From Balanoglossus misakiensis (taxonomy: Eukaryota > Hemichordata): a stretch of 64,000 nt of DNA. The position numbers and the translations under genes are program-made. The stretch lies in assembly GCA_040954595.2 (NCBI GenBank), contig CM082578.2, forward strand, positions 16,058,001 through 16,122,000, in the 5' to 3' direction. The stretch's first letter is position 1; every line of letters starts with the position of its first letter. The notes under the pieces are model-generated. The model saw nothing but the letters and a program-made list of their open reading frames with translations. It did no database searches and had not been told where the DNA came from. Shown piece by piece: positions 37,901 to 50,200 of this stretch.

Positions 37901-40900
37901 GTGTGTCAGGTACTGGCTTAAACGACTGGTACCGATCCGTACTTGAGCGACATTTAGACTGTACCGACATTTTTCAATCTGTCACATTTATCAGCATAAT
38001 AACGCCACATTGCCAAACCAGCAAAGTACCCCATTTCTGTAATTTGTGGCGTTACTGTTGACATATGTGTGTTTTCTCCTTGCTATTCTAGATGTCGCCG
38101 TCGATATCATTAAAAACTGCGAGTTCAGAAAAACTCCAGAAGACACGGTCATCATTCGACAGGGTGAACGTGGTGACAGGTAAGTTTCTATGACAACGCA
38201 CTTATAACGGAAGCTAACTCGATATGATAGCGTGCAGTCTAGTCAACCATATAAGACTTTGCCTTAGTTTTCCATGATGTGCACGTGCCTGCCATAAAAT
38301 TTGATGACATCATTGTTAGCGTAACAGAAATGCACTTTATATTTATGACCAAGTCATTTTGCATAAAAGTGGACATAAAATTCGACTCTATATGGCAGTA
38401 GGTTCAATCCGAAATTTGATTAGTCTGTCGGGTGATTTTATTGCTGCCAACCACGAGATATGTCCATTTAATCAAATGTAGACATACCAGTCCATGATAC
38501 ATGGCTGCATATGCATAGGTGCTCACGCAAAAGGCATATTACACGAGGGACTCAATGGCATCTACTTTTAGATTGGCAGTTCTTTCTTTTTCATAACCTA
38601 TTTCACACGTTTGTGTTTTCTTATCACGCGATGGCTTGTTTCCATCATGATACCTATCACGTCACAATCTGTCCATAAATCAACTCGACGGATTGATTGA
38701 TTGATTGATTGATTGGTTGAATGACTGATCGATTGAATGAGTGACTGTGTTAGTGAGTGAGTGAGTGAGTATTTGATTGATTAACTAATCTGTTGATCTT
38801 TTTTGTTTCAGTTTTTTCATCAATCTCAGTGGTTCCGTCTCAGTATACATCAATGCCCAGCTCGAGGATTTGGAGGTTACGAGGAAGAAGACCGCCAAGA
38901 ACAGGAAGAAAAGCGAGGAGAAGAGCAGGCGAATATCTGAAGAAATGAAAGCAAGAAAGAAAAGTGAGGTGTCCGAGAAACAGAGGAGGATATCACAGGA
39001 GAGAAACAGAAGAATTTCCAGGGAGTCCGGAGGGGCTTCCAGCAGAAAGACATCAGCCGAGGTCAAGCACCACGAAAAGGTCAAGGAGGGCGTGGAATCG
39101 AAGACATCGGTGGAGCCAGAGAAACCGGAGCGATCGAAAACCCCGGTGAAAAAAACTGTTGAATCTTCTTCGTCATCTTCTTCTTCCGATGAAGATGAGG
39201 AGGATGAGGAGGAAGTCGAAGCACCAGTTGATCTGAAGTCCAACCTCCCAAAGGAAAAGAAGAGGGACGACAAGAAGCTAGATAGGACTCCATACGGCCA
39301 ACACATTGTGCAACTAGGTAAATATTATGGGATACATCAAAGAGACGTTTCCGCCATACCTCTAAACAACAGCAGTGTCACTTCGCTAGATCAGATGTTT
39401 AATTTCGACACTGGCGCACAGTTATAATAATTAGTACAACCTGGCAATGTAACTCTATTCACCCGATGATGATCTTTTGTCTACTGTCTGTATACACCTG
39501 ACATTGCTTCATAATCGTGTTGTTTGTCATGTTAAACACATCCTAAAATTGCCTAGTTCAAAGCACTTTGTTAGTCAATTTCAATGCACTTAGAGAGAAC
39601 CGTGACGTTAGTCACTGAAGTTGACCTATACCTAGAGATCAAACGCATACCGTGTTAAGTCGTAAATCAGGCTCCAACTGCGTGTAGTTGTCAATGAGTA
39701 TAGGTGTGCTCTCCAAGTTTACGCGCTAGTCAAGAGTGGGCCGACGGACAGAATCATTTATAACCGTTAAATGATGACGCAATTGGCCGCTTGAATCAAA
39801 TAAAAACCAGTGGGAGTAGCTGAATTGAGACCTCAAATTCTACATGGCTACCATGGTAACAGTCGCCACTAGAGTGTTGATTTCCAAGACAGCGAAACTG
39901 CGATGTCATAGCACAATTGCGTCACTTCCGAGGTATAATGAACATGTCTGTTGGACATTTTTACATGCAGTTTTAATGTTAAACTGTAAAGCATAGTTTG
40001 ATATTCTTTCAAATACATGAATGTTTATAACCCGGGGAGAAAATATGCAGGTGATAGCAGTCTGGGATTCATTTGTGTCAAAGTTTGCCATCTCTATACA
40101 TCACAGTATAGCTCTCTTTGCCGTTTTTAGTCAGGCATACTCTGGTTTCATACCCTACCCGGTTGAACATGGTATTCTTTATTTTTTCTAGGTAGCGGTA
40201 AAAGCTTCGGTGAAATCGCCTTAATCCAGAAGAACTGTATCCGTACGGCTTCCATCATTGCCGATACAGACTGTGATTTGATTGTCATCAATCGAGATCT
40301 CTACACTCGCTGTCTGAAAGCGGCGCAGGAGGCAGAGTTCAGGGCGAAACATGCTTTCATCAACAATTTCCCGCTTTTCAAGTTAGTTGCTCATTTGACT
40401 TCTTCCTTAGAGTGAATTGTCAGAGTTATTGCACTTGTATTGGCAATATATTCCCCAGTATTTAGAAACTCGTTTATCGATTGACCGACCTTGTTTCTCG
40501 TGTAGACATTTCGGTATTATATTAGGCCCATCGTGGACATGCATTTATAGATCCGAATTTACGCACTGTACAATTATTGCGGTATAAGAGTGTCGTTATG
40601 CATTTGGCTCTATTATCAATCCAGAATAGAATACACAGCAGTCCATTAGCCTTAATTGAACTTGTGATATTTCAACAGAAAATATGGATGCGTGATGAAT
40701 GTCAGTTCTTTCAGTTGTAGTCTTGGAAACGGCGCTAAAAACACAAAACGCTCGACAGCCTAATTAATGCAGACCGTCACTCACTGTGACTAAGTGCGCA
40801 TTCAATGGAAACACGGACTCACAAGCCGACAGTTTACCCTTTTTGTCCAGTTTTGGTTGTCGCCCATCTTTTAGTCGTGTTTCCGCTCGATGTAAGGTCA

Positions 40901-43900
40901 AAGGGGTATATATTTTAACGGCTTGTCAATATTTCATTGAACGGCTAGCTTAACCTTTTCAGCGCCAAAGTCAACCTGTCATTTTCCACAAAATTAACAC
41001 TTTAGTTATTCGCATTTTTGTAAAATGTTGATCAAGAACTGTCGACAATGGAAAAGTATGTCCACTTGGTCCAAAATTAAGGAAAATATTGGAGAAGAAT
41101 ATGCAAAAAGAGAAAAAGTGCCGCACTTGTATTTTGACAAGAAAAAATTATGGCGTTCAAAGAGTTCAGTTCGATAGATCGGCTGTCTGGCGTTAAATTA
41201 AAACCAATTTATGGAATTACACCTCTTTTGTTTGGTGACATAGTTGTCCAGGCATGAGCTATTGCTGTTAATTATGAAATTGAGCGTTTCCATGCCCTTT
41301 TTGTGGAAGTTGCTATCGTAGAAAGGACGTTGCCACGACAACCCCTTTTGGAATTAGAATAACAAATGCCGCTCCATTAAATTAAGAAATTGATCACGCT
41401 TCATGAGTTAACCATTCTTACTGGATTCCTGGATTTTTTTTACCTCCAGGAAATGGAATCCGAAGTTCCGCAACTTGATTGCAATGAGCTTGCGAAAGAT
41501 TCAGGTTAAATACAATCACCCAATCGTCAGGCAGGGAGAAAAACTTCGCGCCATAGTCTTCATCGAAAAGGGACAAGCTAAAGTTTCCATAGAGCCCGCC
41601 CACAGCAAACAGCAGTATCCTGATTTCTTCCCTCAAAAGGATCCGATCTTCGCTGAATTAAGGTAGGGATAAGGAACAGCAAAGCTTGTCATGTGTCTGT
41701 AAACAAACAAGACCAGTTTTTTGTTTTTAAGTCGTACATGATTAAATTTTACGGGGGTGACTGACGTGGATTGTTCCATATGGCTGGATGATTGATTTTT
41801 CTGTCGGCAGCAACAGAACAGAGAAACCGGGTTAAAAAGAGAATTCATTGCATTGTGGCAACGGTGTAATTAAAAAGACCTACATTGGTTTGAACTAAAC
41901 ATAAGGCCACATTCATGAAAAATATTAAACCTATTAATAGAAATGTATAAAATTATGAAGTATAAGCTGCACTCGGTGATTTGTTTCGGTTTATGTTGCT
42001 TTGAATGAGTTTTCCAGAAAGACTGTTTGCCATGTTGGTAGTTTACATCCGATGCGATCAGTTTAGTAACAATACATGGTGCACATATTAACACAACGCA
42101 TTACAGAGACCTAAGTAAAGAGAGCTAATTATGGTATTTTATAGTTTTGTGTATTTGATTTTCTTCCATTAACCTTTACTATTCCAAGATTATGCGACTT
42201 ACACATGGAATGTTTAAGTTATTCTTGGAACCAGTATCAGTAACCTATCTTTCCTGTTATTTTAATGCCGTCGTCACCAGGAAGGACAAAACAGACCTGA
42301 CCTTGAAGAACAGCAAAGTTCACGACGTTCGAAAGAGTGGCCCGGATATAGCTCGCAGGAGAGAGGGCTACGTGGCTGCCGAAAGACAACGCAACAAGAA
42401 ATGCGTGGATATCTGTGTGGTTGGTGTCAATGAAATGATCGGTACGAAACATTAACTTACTATTACTAGTACGCCCTTCTGTAGACGTTCACCGGGTGAC
42501 TCAGTTTCAATTTAGAACGCACCTCTGAGTTGCGTGATGACAAGGGTCACGTGACTTATACAGGTGGTTGTTCAAGTTGTGCATATACATGCTATGTTGA
42601 CAAGCAGAGGATAAGATGGGTATTTTAGCATGCTGTGGTGAGTAGAACAAGAAATCACAATGGAAACACATAACAAAACACTGAAGAAAAAACAGCCTAA
42701 AGTTACAGTTGATGCCCCTTTAAGTAATAACATGCACTGTCTCACGTGTTTGCTTTAGGTGATGTGGAGGCCGTACTGAAGCTGGGCACATACATGCAAA
42801 CTGTGACCAGCATGGAAACCACAGATGTATTCGAACTGAATCTGAATAACTTTGAGCGTCTCATCATCAAGAAGAATCCGAAGACGTTAGACAGTATGAA
42901 GCTGAATATTGAAACGAAACTGAGATCTAGATTGGGAAGGCTGAAGGCGCTAAATGAGAGTCCGGTAAGTGTTAACATAAAATCAGCACTCTGAAGAAGT
43001 CCGCTGCATCTAACCAACAGGACAACAGTTGTATGAACTAACAACATTGGTATCACTGGTTGCTTCGTAAGTAACCAGGTCAGAGCGAGTTCACGCGCTA
43101 TACATGAGCTATGTAGAATAGAAGAATGCGCGCACAAAACAGGTTATGACGGTATTCATTGCCCCTGAGGCTACCAAAGAAAATGTCGGCGGGGATCTGG
43201 GGGACATAGTACGTCCACCGTACTTCATTTTTAAGTCAAGGTGACCTTCTGTAGTCAAATTTAACAAAATTCATGTATGTACAAATTGGCCTTATGAACA
43301 AACTATAGGGGCTTTGGTCTATTGGCTTTGATGAAATAAGTCTGTATATGCATAGTCTTTCTATTATGTACATGTAATAGAGGGACTGTGGTATATGTTT
43401 GTAGCCATGACCAATTTTAAGGTGGCAAAGCGTCTATGGTATCGGAACTTCCAGAATAAAACCACGCCACAAAAAAATAAATGGACACAATAAATTTCAA
43501 GTGGTGGCCGTTGATAAGTGCAATGGGATTATTGGATGTCTGGCCACGCCGGTCAACGAAGTCTTCAATTAAAACCATGCAACGATGACAAGAAGTCCTT
43601 TAACTGTAGTGAGGCGTCCTGAAAGGGGAGGTTGCTTAGGTCAGTGTAGACATCAAGCAGTGTTCATGTAGGAAGAACTTATCTATCGCATAACTCTTGA
43701 TGATGACTTATTTGTTCATATGAATAGCCTAGTAGACATGTATTGTTTCCGATATTTAGTCCGTGTACACCACGTCTTTTTAGTCACGTAGTACTAATCG
43801 GCTCAGGAGTGAGTAATTAGTAGACACCGTCCTGTCATGACAGGTCATATGTGTGATGGTCTTTACAAGAACGTGAACTGAAGAAAGGTTTTGTCAGAAA

Positions 43901-45543
43901 TCAAAACAACAGCTGTCGGGTTTCCATGTCTCCACATGCAGTACACCACTCTTACGCAGTAAAATGCTTTCACATTCTGGTTGACTGTTTTCTTCCGTGC
44001 AGTTCCCCAGCAAAGCGCGTTCTTGTCCGCTTTAATCGTTCACACTTTATCAAGAGACCATTGAACGAATCTAAAATGGATGCCACCAATCATGCAAACC
44101 AATAAAGCAACAATGGTCACGTACGAATTAATTTGAGCGGCGCCAAATGGGATTTATCTCTAGAGCACTTCATTCGTTATTTTTTTTTCTGGCCCTGCAG
44201 TGTAAAGTCCATTATTCATCCAGATCGAATCGTAATCAGACAAGAACTGGGTCTGATTTATAGATCCGTGATACTTCAAGCACCAACGCTCAGTGCTCAT
44301 TCCATCATTTGAATTGCATTGCATTGCTCTGAATGACAGGGTCATGACGGGTCAAACCACAGACCATAATGGTCTCCACAGTACTGGTTATCGTCGACTG
44401 CTGTGCCAACAACTTCAATAGTACTGGTTTCTTGCCATTTTCTGACCAGTGGGGGCGCCGTTCACTAAACAGTATCACCTGTGTCCCCATCCTTGCAACC
44501 GTCGTTGCATTCCCCCAAAATGCACAAGGCTGCCGTGTACAGATAATTTTATTTAAAACAATTAAATTTATTTATTAAATTATTTCGTCCTTTTCGGAGA
44601 AACCGCATGCTGGCTTAAATTTTCACGTCCGCTTTTGTCTGTTTTCCAGGTGCCACTACTTGAAACTCTCGTCGAGAAATTTGAAGAAATGAATACCCCG
44701 CCGAGTAGAAAGCAAATCAAGAGGAAAAATGAAGGAGAAAATGTGCCTTTACTTATGGACACTGCGTATCTCAGTTCTCTCACGGAACGTAGAAAGCAAA
44801 GAGATTTCCTCAGGCGTCGACAGAGAGAGCGACGAATCAAAGCGCAACAGCTTATAAAGGCTTTGACAGCGCACGCTGCATCCAATATGAATACCAGTTT
44901 GCACACTTTGGATCATAAAGTTTTGGAAGAAGCGCTGCAGACGGGCGCACTTGACGCCACAGCGACTCTGCGGACTGGAACAATTACTTTAAATCCAATG
45001 GCAGCCAAGGAGGCCAACTTTAACCCGAACGTGTTGACCAACAACCAGACGTCTTCTTCTTCGATCTTGCCACAACAGACAATTGTCCGCGCCCCGAAGA
45101 CTCCGGCCGAGTACACTCCCAAGCCGTGGCTGAGACGCAGCAACAGCCCGCTGCGCAGCCAGACCGCTCTGTCGTACGCCAGCACGCACGCCACCACCAC
45201 GGCCACCGACTCCGCTTACGGAGAGAGCCGCTCTGACGAGGAGGAAGACGTCGACAACGTCATCGAGGTGAACGAGACGGAGATCAGCACCTTGGAGGGC
45301 AGGATACGTCAGTGGTGCATCAGTGCCAACGGAACCGCCACTACGACGACACGAGCAGCCGCCAGGGGATATTTCCCAAAACTACGACGGTTATCCGAAC
45401 TCGAAAGAGACCACCTGTTGAGGTCCAAGCTACCTCTTAGATACAGAGCCAGATCACAGGGGCAAATAATGGCCAAAAAAGACATTCTTAGACGTCACAC
45501 AGTACCAATGACGGCAGGGTATGATGACAATTACGTCGAGTGA
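28953..45543 (+). CDS. Protein with two cyclic-nucleotide-binding folds (CNBD-type)
   Basis: Exons 28953-29114, 38092-38179, 38812-39317, 40192-40381, 41450-41662, 42281-42441, 42759-42964 and 44650-45543 join in phase. With the candidate first exon the protein is 894 aa, and that numbering is used here. The first CNB domain starts near 120 (DTVIIRQGERGDSFFINLSGSV) and ends with a good phosphate-binding cassette at 346-359 (FGEIALIQKNCIRT; Glu348 and Arg358 kept). A charged insert of about 150 residues splits it (189-340), with three R-R-I-S motifs (Ser214, 233, 241), an eight-Ser run and an acidic block. A second CNB-like fold (about 405-590; HPIVRQGEKLRAIVFIEKG) has a degenerate cassette (IGDVEAVLKLGTYM) and its own insert. 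The C-terminal third is basic, then Ser/Thr-rich, of unknown function. Binding of cAMP or cGMP is likely only at the first site. It resembles CNBD2-type proteins, but orthology is not proved. Confidence 0.85.
29421..29509. repeat. Two diverged copies of a 52-base tandem unit
   Basis: The segment with core GTTATCGAAC at 29427 recurs at 29479. Both copies continue with (C/T)CAG(G/A)CCT and a G/C-rich end. The reverse strand reads TGGGTTCGATAAC, resembling a tRNA T-arm (B box), so this may be a remnant of a tRNA-derived SINE. No full tRNA can be drawn. Confidence 0.5.
33031..33048. repeat. (GCGAA)n short tandem repeat
   Basis: Three and a half copies of a five-base unit in the large intron of the CNB-domain gene. 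Confidence 0.75.
36824..36871. repeat. 25-base tandem duplication
   Basis: TTATTCAAAGAAATGAA followed by (A)TAACCT occurs twice in a row with one base difference. It looks like a recent small duplication. Confidence 0.8.
38691..38783. repeat. (GATT)n/(GAGT)n microsatellite near a splice acceptor
   Basis: GATT repeats followed by GTGA repeats end about 28 bases before the acceptor of the exon at 38812, so the tract overlaps the likely branch-point region. Confidence 0.85.
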
Positions 45544-47264
45544 CGTCTCGGCGATGACGTGAACGATGACATGTTCACTATAGGTTACTTTTAATAATTA
45601 TATTAGTGTTTGATTCAAAAAGCAGAATAAATTTTACTGGTGAGTGGGTCTGCTGGCCACCCTTTCTTGCCGGCCGTTGAATTGGCCGCCTATTGGCCTT
45701 ATGCTAACCGCGCCAGGTACGTCATCAGACATAGACGCTGCGTGTCACAGATAGACAGTTTTCGATCATCCTATACTCTCAATAGATTATGGTTGTACAG
45801 TGAACTAAAGAGACAATCCTGACTGAAATTTTGAACTATTTCTCCAAAGAAACCATGGGGTTTGGTTCTTTGATTAGGCTACAAGAGCATTTCGTAATAT
45901 GCTTACCAAGTCTAGATTAGTGTTCTACAACTCGGTGGAAATATACCACTGGTCCGATTTCACTTTACCAAAAAGCGTCTAGTCTGTGTAGACTTTTGCA
46001 ATTATACGTGGCTTACATGCAGGCCTACAGCTGCGATATTATTATCGAAGTGCTATTTGGTGTTTGCACGAAAAAGTCGAGAAGAAAACAACGGAAAATA
46101 GAGCCGCTGGAAATACCAAGACGGAAATTCTGCAGTGTTAAGCTTTGACATTCCACGTTAGACTTGACAGGGGTAAAACGGGCAAAGTGATTTTCTCCAA
46201 TTTCAATTTTTCATTTTATTTACATTCCACAGTACTACATCTCGTTGTCCTCGAAATGCGAGACCAGTTGATCGTTATTTAACAACATTATCCTTCTCTT
46301 ATTAGACCAAATGACATTAACTTGTTTGTTTGATAAATCGTGTGAATTTCATTAACAACGTGTCGTATATGCTCACCACATACTTTACTCTTCGTCTGTG
46401 TTTCACCCAAAGCAATGTTTCAGCAAAAAAACGAGATCTCTACTGTCAAGTTTAGTTATAATAATAACTTGCCAAAATATGATAATTTAATAATATTTTT
46501 TTTTAGTTTTGACATGAAGTAGGCTCATATACATGTATATTGCTAGGGTGTATTAGTACTCCCAGAATGATAGTTACATGTCATTGGTGTAAATTTGCTG
46601 ACAAAAACTACCATGGAGAGAACTCAGCGGAGATACCAGAACCAATTGTTTATTTGGATTAATAAGCAATAAAGTGTATTACTACTATATATGCCTTATA
46701 TGTTTCTGTAAAAAAAGTTGGATTGAATGCTATAAAATGGCGAAAATATGTGTACATATGTGAACATAAAATAAAATGCAAATAAATTATGCTACGAATG
46801 TTGCACTGTGCCTTTTGTTCACTTCCCCAAAGCTTTCATAGGTTTTGAGATCTGTGTCTCTAGATTCTAATTGAAGATTATGTGTGGTGGTACTAGTCAA
46901 AGAGAATTGCATGCATAGAAAAAATTATAGGTGACAATCTAGTATAACGAAATTGACATTACAGACATATTTTCTCTCGAAGACAATCCAAAATATAAAT
47001 TGGAAAATTCATTACATGCATAAAAAGGCAGACATACATATCAAAATATTTTGTGATATATAGAAAAATTGTACAAGTTAAATTTGGTCCAAACACTTCG
47101 CTCTCATCTAGTCAAAATTTACACAATGGTTGCGAGGTGGCAGGCAGACCTTAGCTGCGCTCGAGTGGTCTCGAGTAGTTAGCAACCGAATAGTTATCCT
47201 CGCGCAATGGCGTGTGGGATATATGTACTCTTCTGTATACGCCGAGCCCAGTGCAGTATGGATC
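45544..47264. other. Intergenic stretch, AT-rich
   Basis: Apart from the short 3' UTR of the CNB gene and the presumed promoter of the IL-17R-like gene, no exon or recognisable element is seen. Confidence 0.6.
45626..45631 (+). terminator. Poly(A) signal AATAAA of the CNB-domain gene
   Basis: A canonical hexamer 83 bases after the stop codon. Confidence 0.65.
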
Positions 47265-50200
47265 ATGGCGGCCCATGTGAGGAACATGTACTCTTTACCT
47301 TGGCTGGTTCTCGTCGTCGTGACAGCTAAAGTCGTAACTGGACAAGAGTGCCAATTGAACTGCACGGCACCAGTGAGTATTTTAGTCATTTTGATTTCCT
47401 TTTGCCTTTCTTTGACGGGGGAAATTACCGCAACCTATTTTTTATACATTTACTTCCGTGTACAATATATGTAGGCCTATATCATGAAGTTGAATGTATC
47501 CCAGTACACTGCTGTCGGTGGACCCGGAACTTTAGTTTTTATTCCCGTGGTGGTGATATGGATATGGAGGGCATAACATTTAAATTACTGTTTCATTAGT
47601 CATCCCTTTTGTAATTAACTAAACAACTAACATGAAGGCACTTTCGGGAACAAGTGTGATTTGGTTATCCGGATCTCGGAGGAAAAAGCGGTCGCGCACC
47701 TACCCGGATACACCTGTTGTGGTTTTAAGCCTTCATGTCCTCTATCATAAAGACTGTATACGGTTAGGTATTTACATCGTGTCTGACCGCTTCATTTTTT
47801 CGACTTCGTACTGAATAAGTGAAAATCAACCCACATATTGTCTATCTATCGGAATAATCTCAATTTAACCCCTTAGACAGTAAAATTTCTTTCGAATTGA
47901 CATAAAGTAACCCCCCTACCAACTTAAAAGATATATCGATAGTCATATGCGTTTCAGAGTTTGACTTGTTTTATAGAAGACCAAGAACACCACTGGGAGC
48001 TTTTTACGCGCCAGGGGTCAGTGTGCGTCCGTCTTATGTACATGTATGACATGTATCACTATGTGTGTGTGGGTGTGTGTGTCACAGTCGCGTGTAAACT
48101 TGGTAGTCGTGTGTACGTGTGGGTCTGCGCCTGCGCTGTGAAAATAGATACGTGACTGTGCTGCCTTGTCCATTGCAGAAACTTTGCACGCGCACGTACC
48201 AACTTGGTAACAAATACCTTGGTATGTAGACGCATCCTGGATTGTAGATGGGATTTGTTTAGATCAAGTTGTCTCTACCGAAAATATGCAAATGGGATAA
48301 AAATGTAAAAAAAACGGGTCTCTTTTAAAATTGTTGAAATCATAGTGAAAATATAAATTTCTTTTGGGGCAATATTTGACGTTTTTGTCAAAAACTCTAA
48401 CATCAGTGTCCTTGACGCTATTTTTTCTCATTCCTATACAGCCAGATCCTGTTGGCAAAATCCACTATGATCTGACAAGAGGTGAGTTTGATCATGGAAT
48501 ATTGACTTTTTAAATTGTCACAATATTTTTGTGCTTTTTTTTTGCCATTTTCGAACATTCCCAATCCTGACCATGAAAACTGTAATGATTAATATGTGTG
48601 TCTTTTGACAGTTTGCGGTGCATTTCCTTTTGGAAACGACCCGTCTGCCCATCAATGGCCCTTAGACAAACCACGAAATCTGAGACTGGAAGAGAGGACA
48701 TATCCATGTCAGAACAATCTTCTTCTTGGTGTTGTGGTCAAATGGAAACCTCCTTTGGGTAAGGAATATAACATTTCACTTTTTTGTATGGAAATATAAA
48801 CTAATGAGGGGTAAACACTCATGCATATTACAGTCATAACAAGTACATTGAACACAATGTAGCCCACATTAACCTCCAAAAATAATTTTGTTTACAGTGG
48901 GTATTGATAAAGTGAAAGGATTTCAAGTGAGAGTTACACCTTTAAGTGCAGGTGAAGTAGGGGATTATCCAATTATGTGCGTTGATGTGATCTTGTCAAA
49001 CCACAGCCCACTAGGTTATACAGACTATGTAAGTAAATCGTATATACTTTTAAACACACCATTCTCATACACTGTGTTTTTGATGTACATGTACATTTTA
49101 TCATAATTTCAAATTAGCTTAATGTAAGTTTATACAATGAATGTGAAACATACTGATTCAATTTGTATGAATCTCTCCTTCAGGATTACCTATTCAGCCT
49201 GGATTGTTTTAATCAAGTCCATCCAGGACATAAATATTATATTGAAGTGCAGAGTTTACCAAAGCCAATGCCGGGAGTTGATCATGATAATACAGAGGCT
49301 GTTATGTACACTGCAAAAAGTAAAAGTGTATTGTGTCAAGAGAATCCTATGATTATTGATTGTCCTGGTGCTGGAAAGGGTAAGTACGCAAATAGAAATC
49401 AGATTGTTTTAATATAATATAATTTTACTGATATAAAAGTGACAGCATCATACATGCCGATAACAAGCTTTCCAGAAATGCAGTAAGGTTTACTGCAGGA
49501 TATCAGAGCCAATGGATGGGTGTGCCTACTATTATTGACACAAAATCACAATCAGAAACTAATATTTTTTTGCAGATTTAGGTAAACTTGAAAACTACAT
49601 ATTTCCTGCTGGAAGCGAACCAAGAATTTTTCTGCAATCCATGAATGATATTACTGTGACGTTTGGAAGCTATCCAGATGTCTTCAACGTCACGTCCTAT
49701 AAAATTGATTTGTGTTATTACAAAGGGAGATGTTTTTTGTCCCACCGAAATGTTAAGAGTGTAAGTACAATGTGTATCACTACACATGTATCTAAGAGTA
49801 CTAGATTTACATGTAGCTGTGAGTTAATTGTGTCTGAGATTTATTCCTTTTGTGTCTTCCTCCTCATTTGTGTTAATCATTGATATTTTCAATGGATATC
49901 AATATTTTCCGCATTGCTACCAACGTATACAGGGTAACAGAGAGTTCTGTTAGACTATAGTCTTCCAACAACATCCCTAATTCGTTGTCAATTTATGTTT
50001 CAGTACCATACAACGTTTAAAAATGTTGAGCCGGGATATTATGAAGCATTGGTAAGTATTCTCACTAATGTTTTACAATGCAAATGAATGAATGGTACTA
50101 TTATTGTAGATTTGTATTGAGATTTGCAGGGCATAGCAGTGCATGGCCATACAGAAGATCTTAAATTCAAACCCCACCCTGGCTATGATCTTGTGTTTTG

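Larger units (their letters stand above)
29115..38091. other. 9 kb intron of the CNB-domain gene
   Basis: No exon or nested gene is seen on either strand. It contains only short repeats: a 52-base tandem pair at 29421-29509, GCGAA repeats at 33031-33048, a 25-base tandem pair at 36824-36871 and an ATCG tract at 37689-37704. It also has a 14-base perfect palindrome at 30673-30686 next to a CRE-like GACGTCAT. Confidence 0.7.

Noticed and set aside
38785-39306. A 173-residue Ser/Phe-rich minus-strand frame
   Set aside because: It is the mirror of the Glu/Lys/Arg/Ser-rich exon on the plus strand, whose splice sites and frame continuity are good.
44913-45206. Minus-strand frames over the last CNB-gene exon
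   Set aside because: They are antisense shadows of a GC-rich coding exon, with no splice support or family motif.
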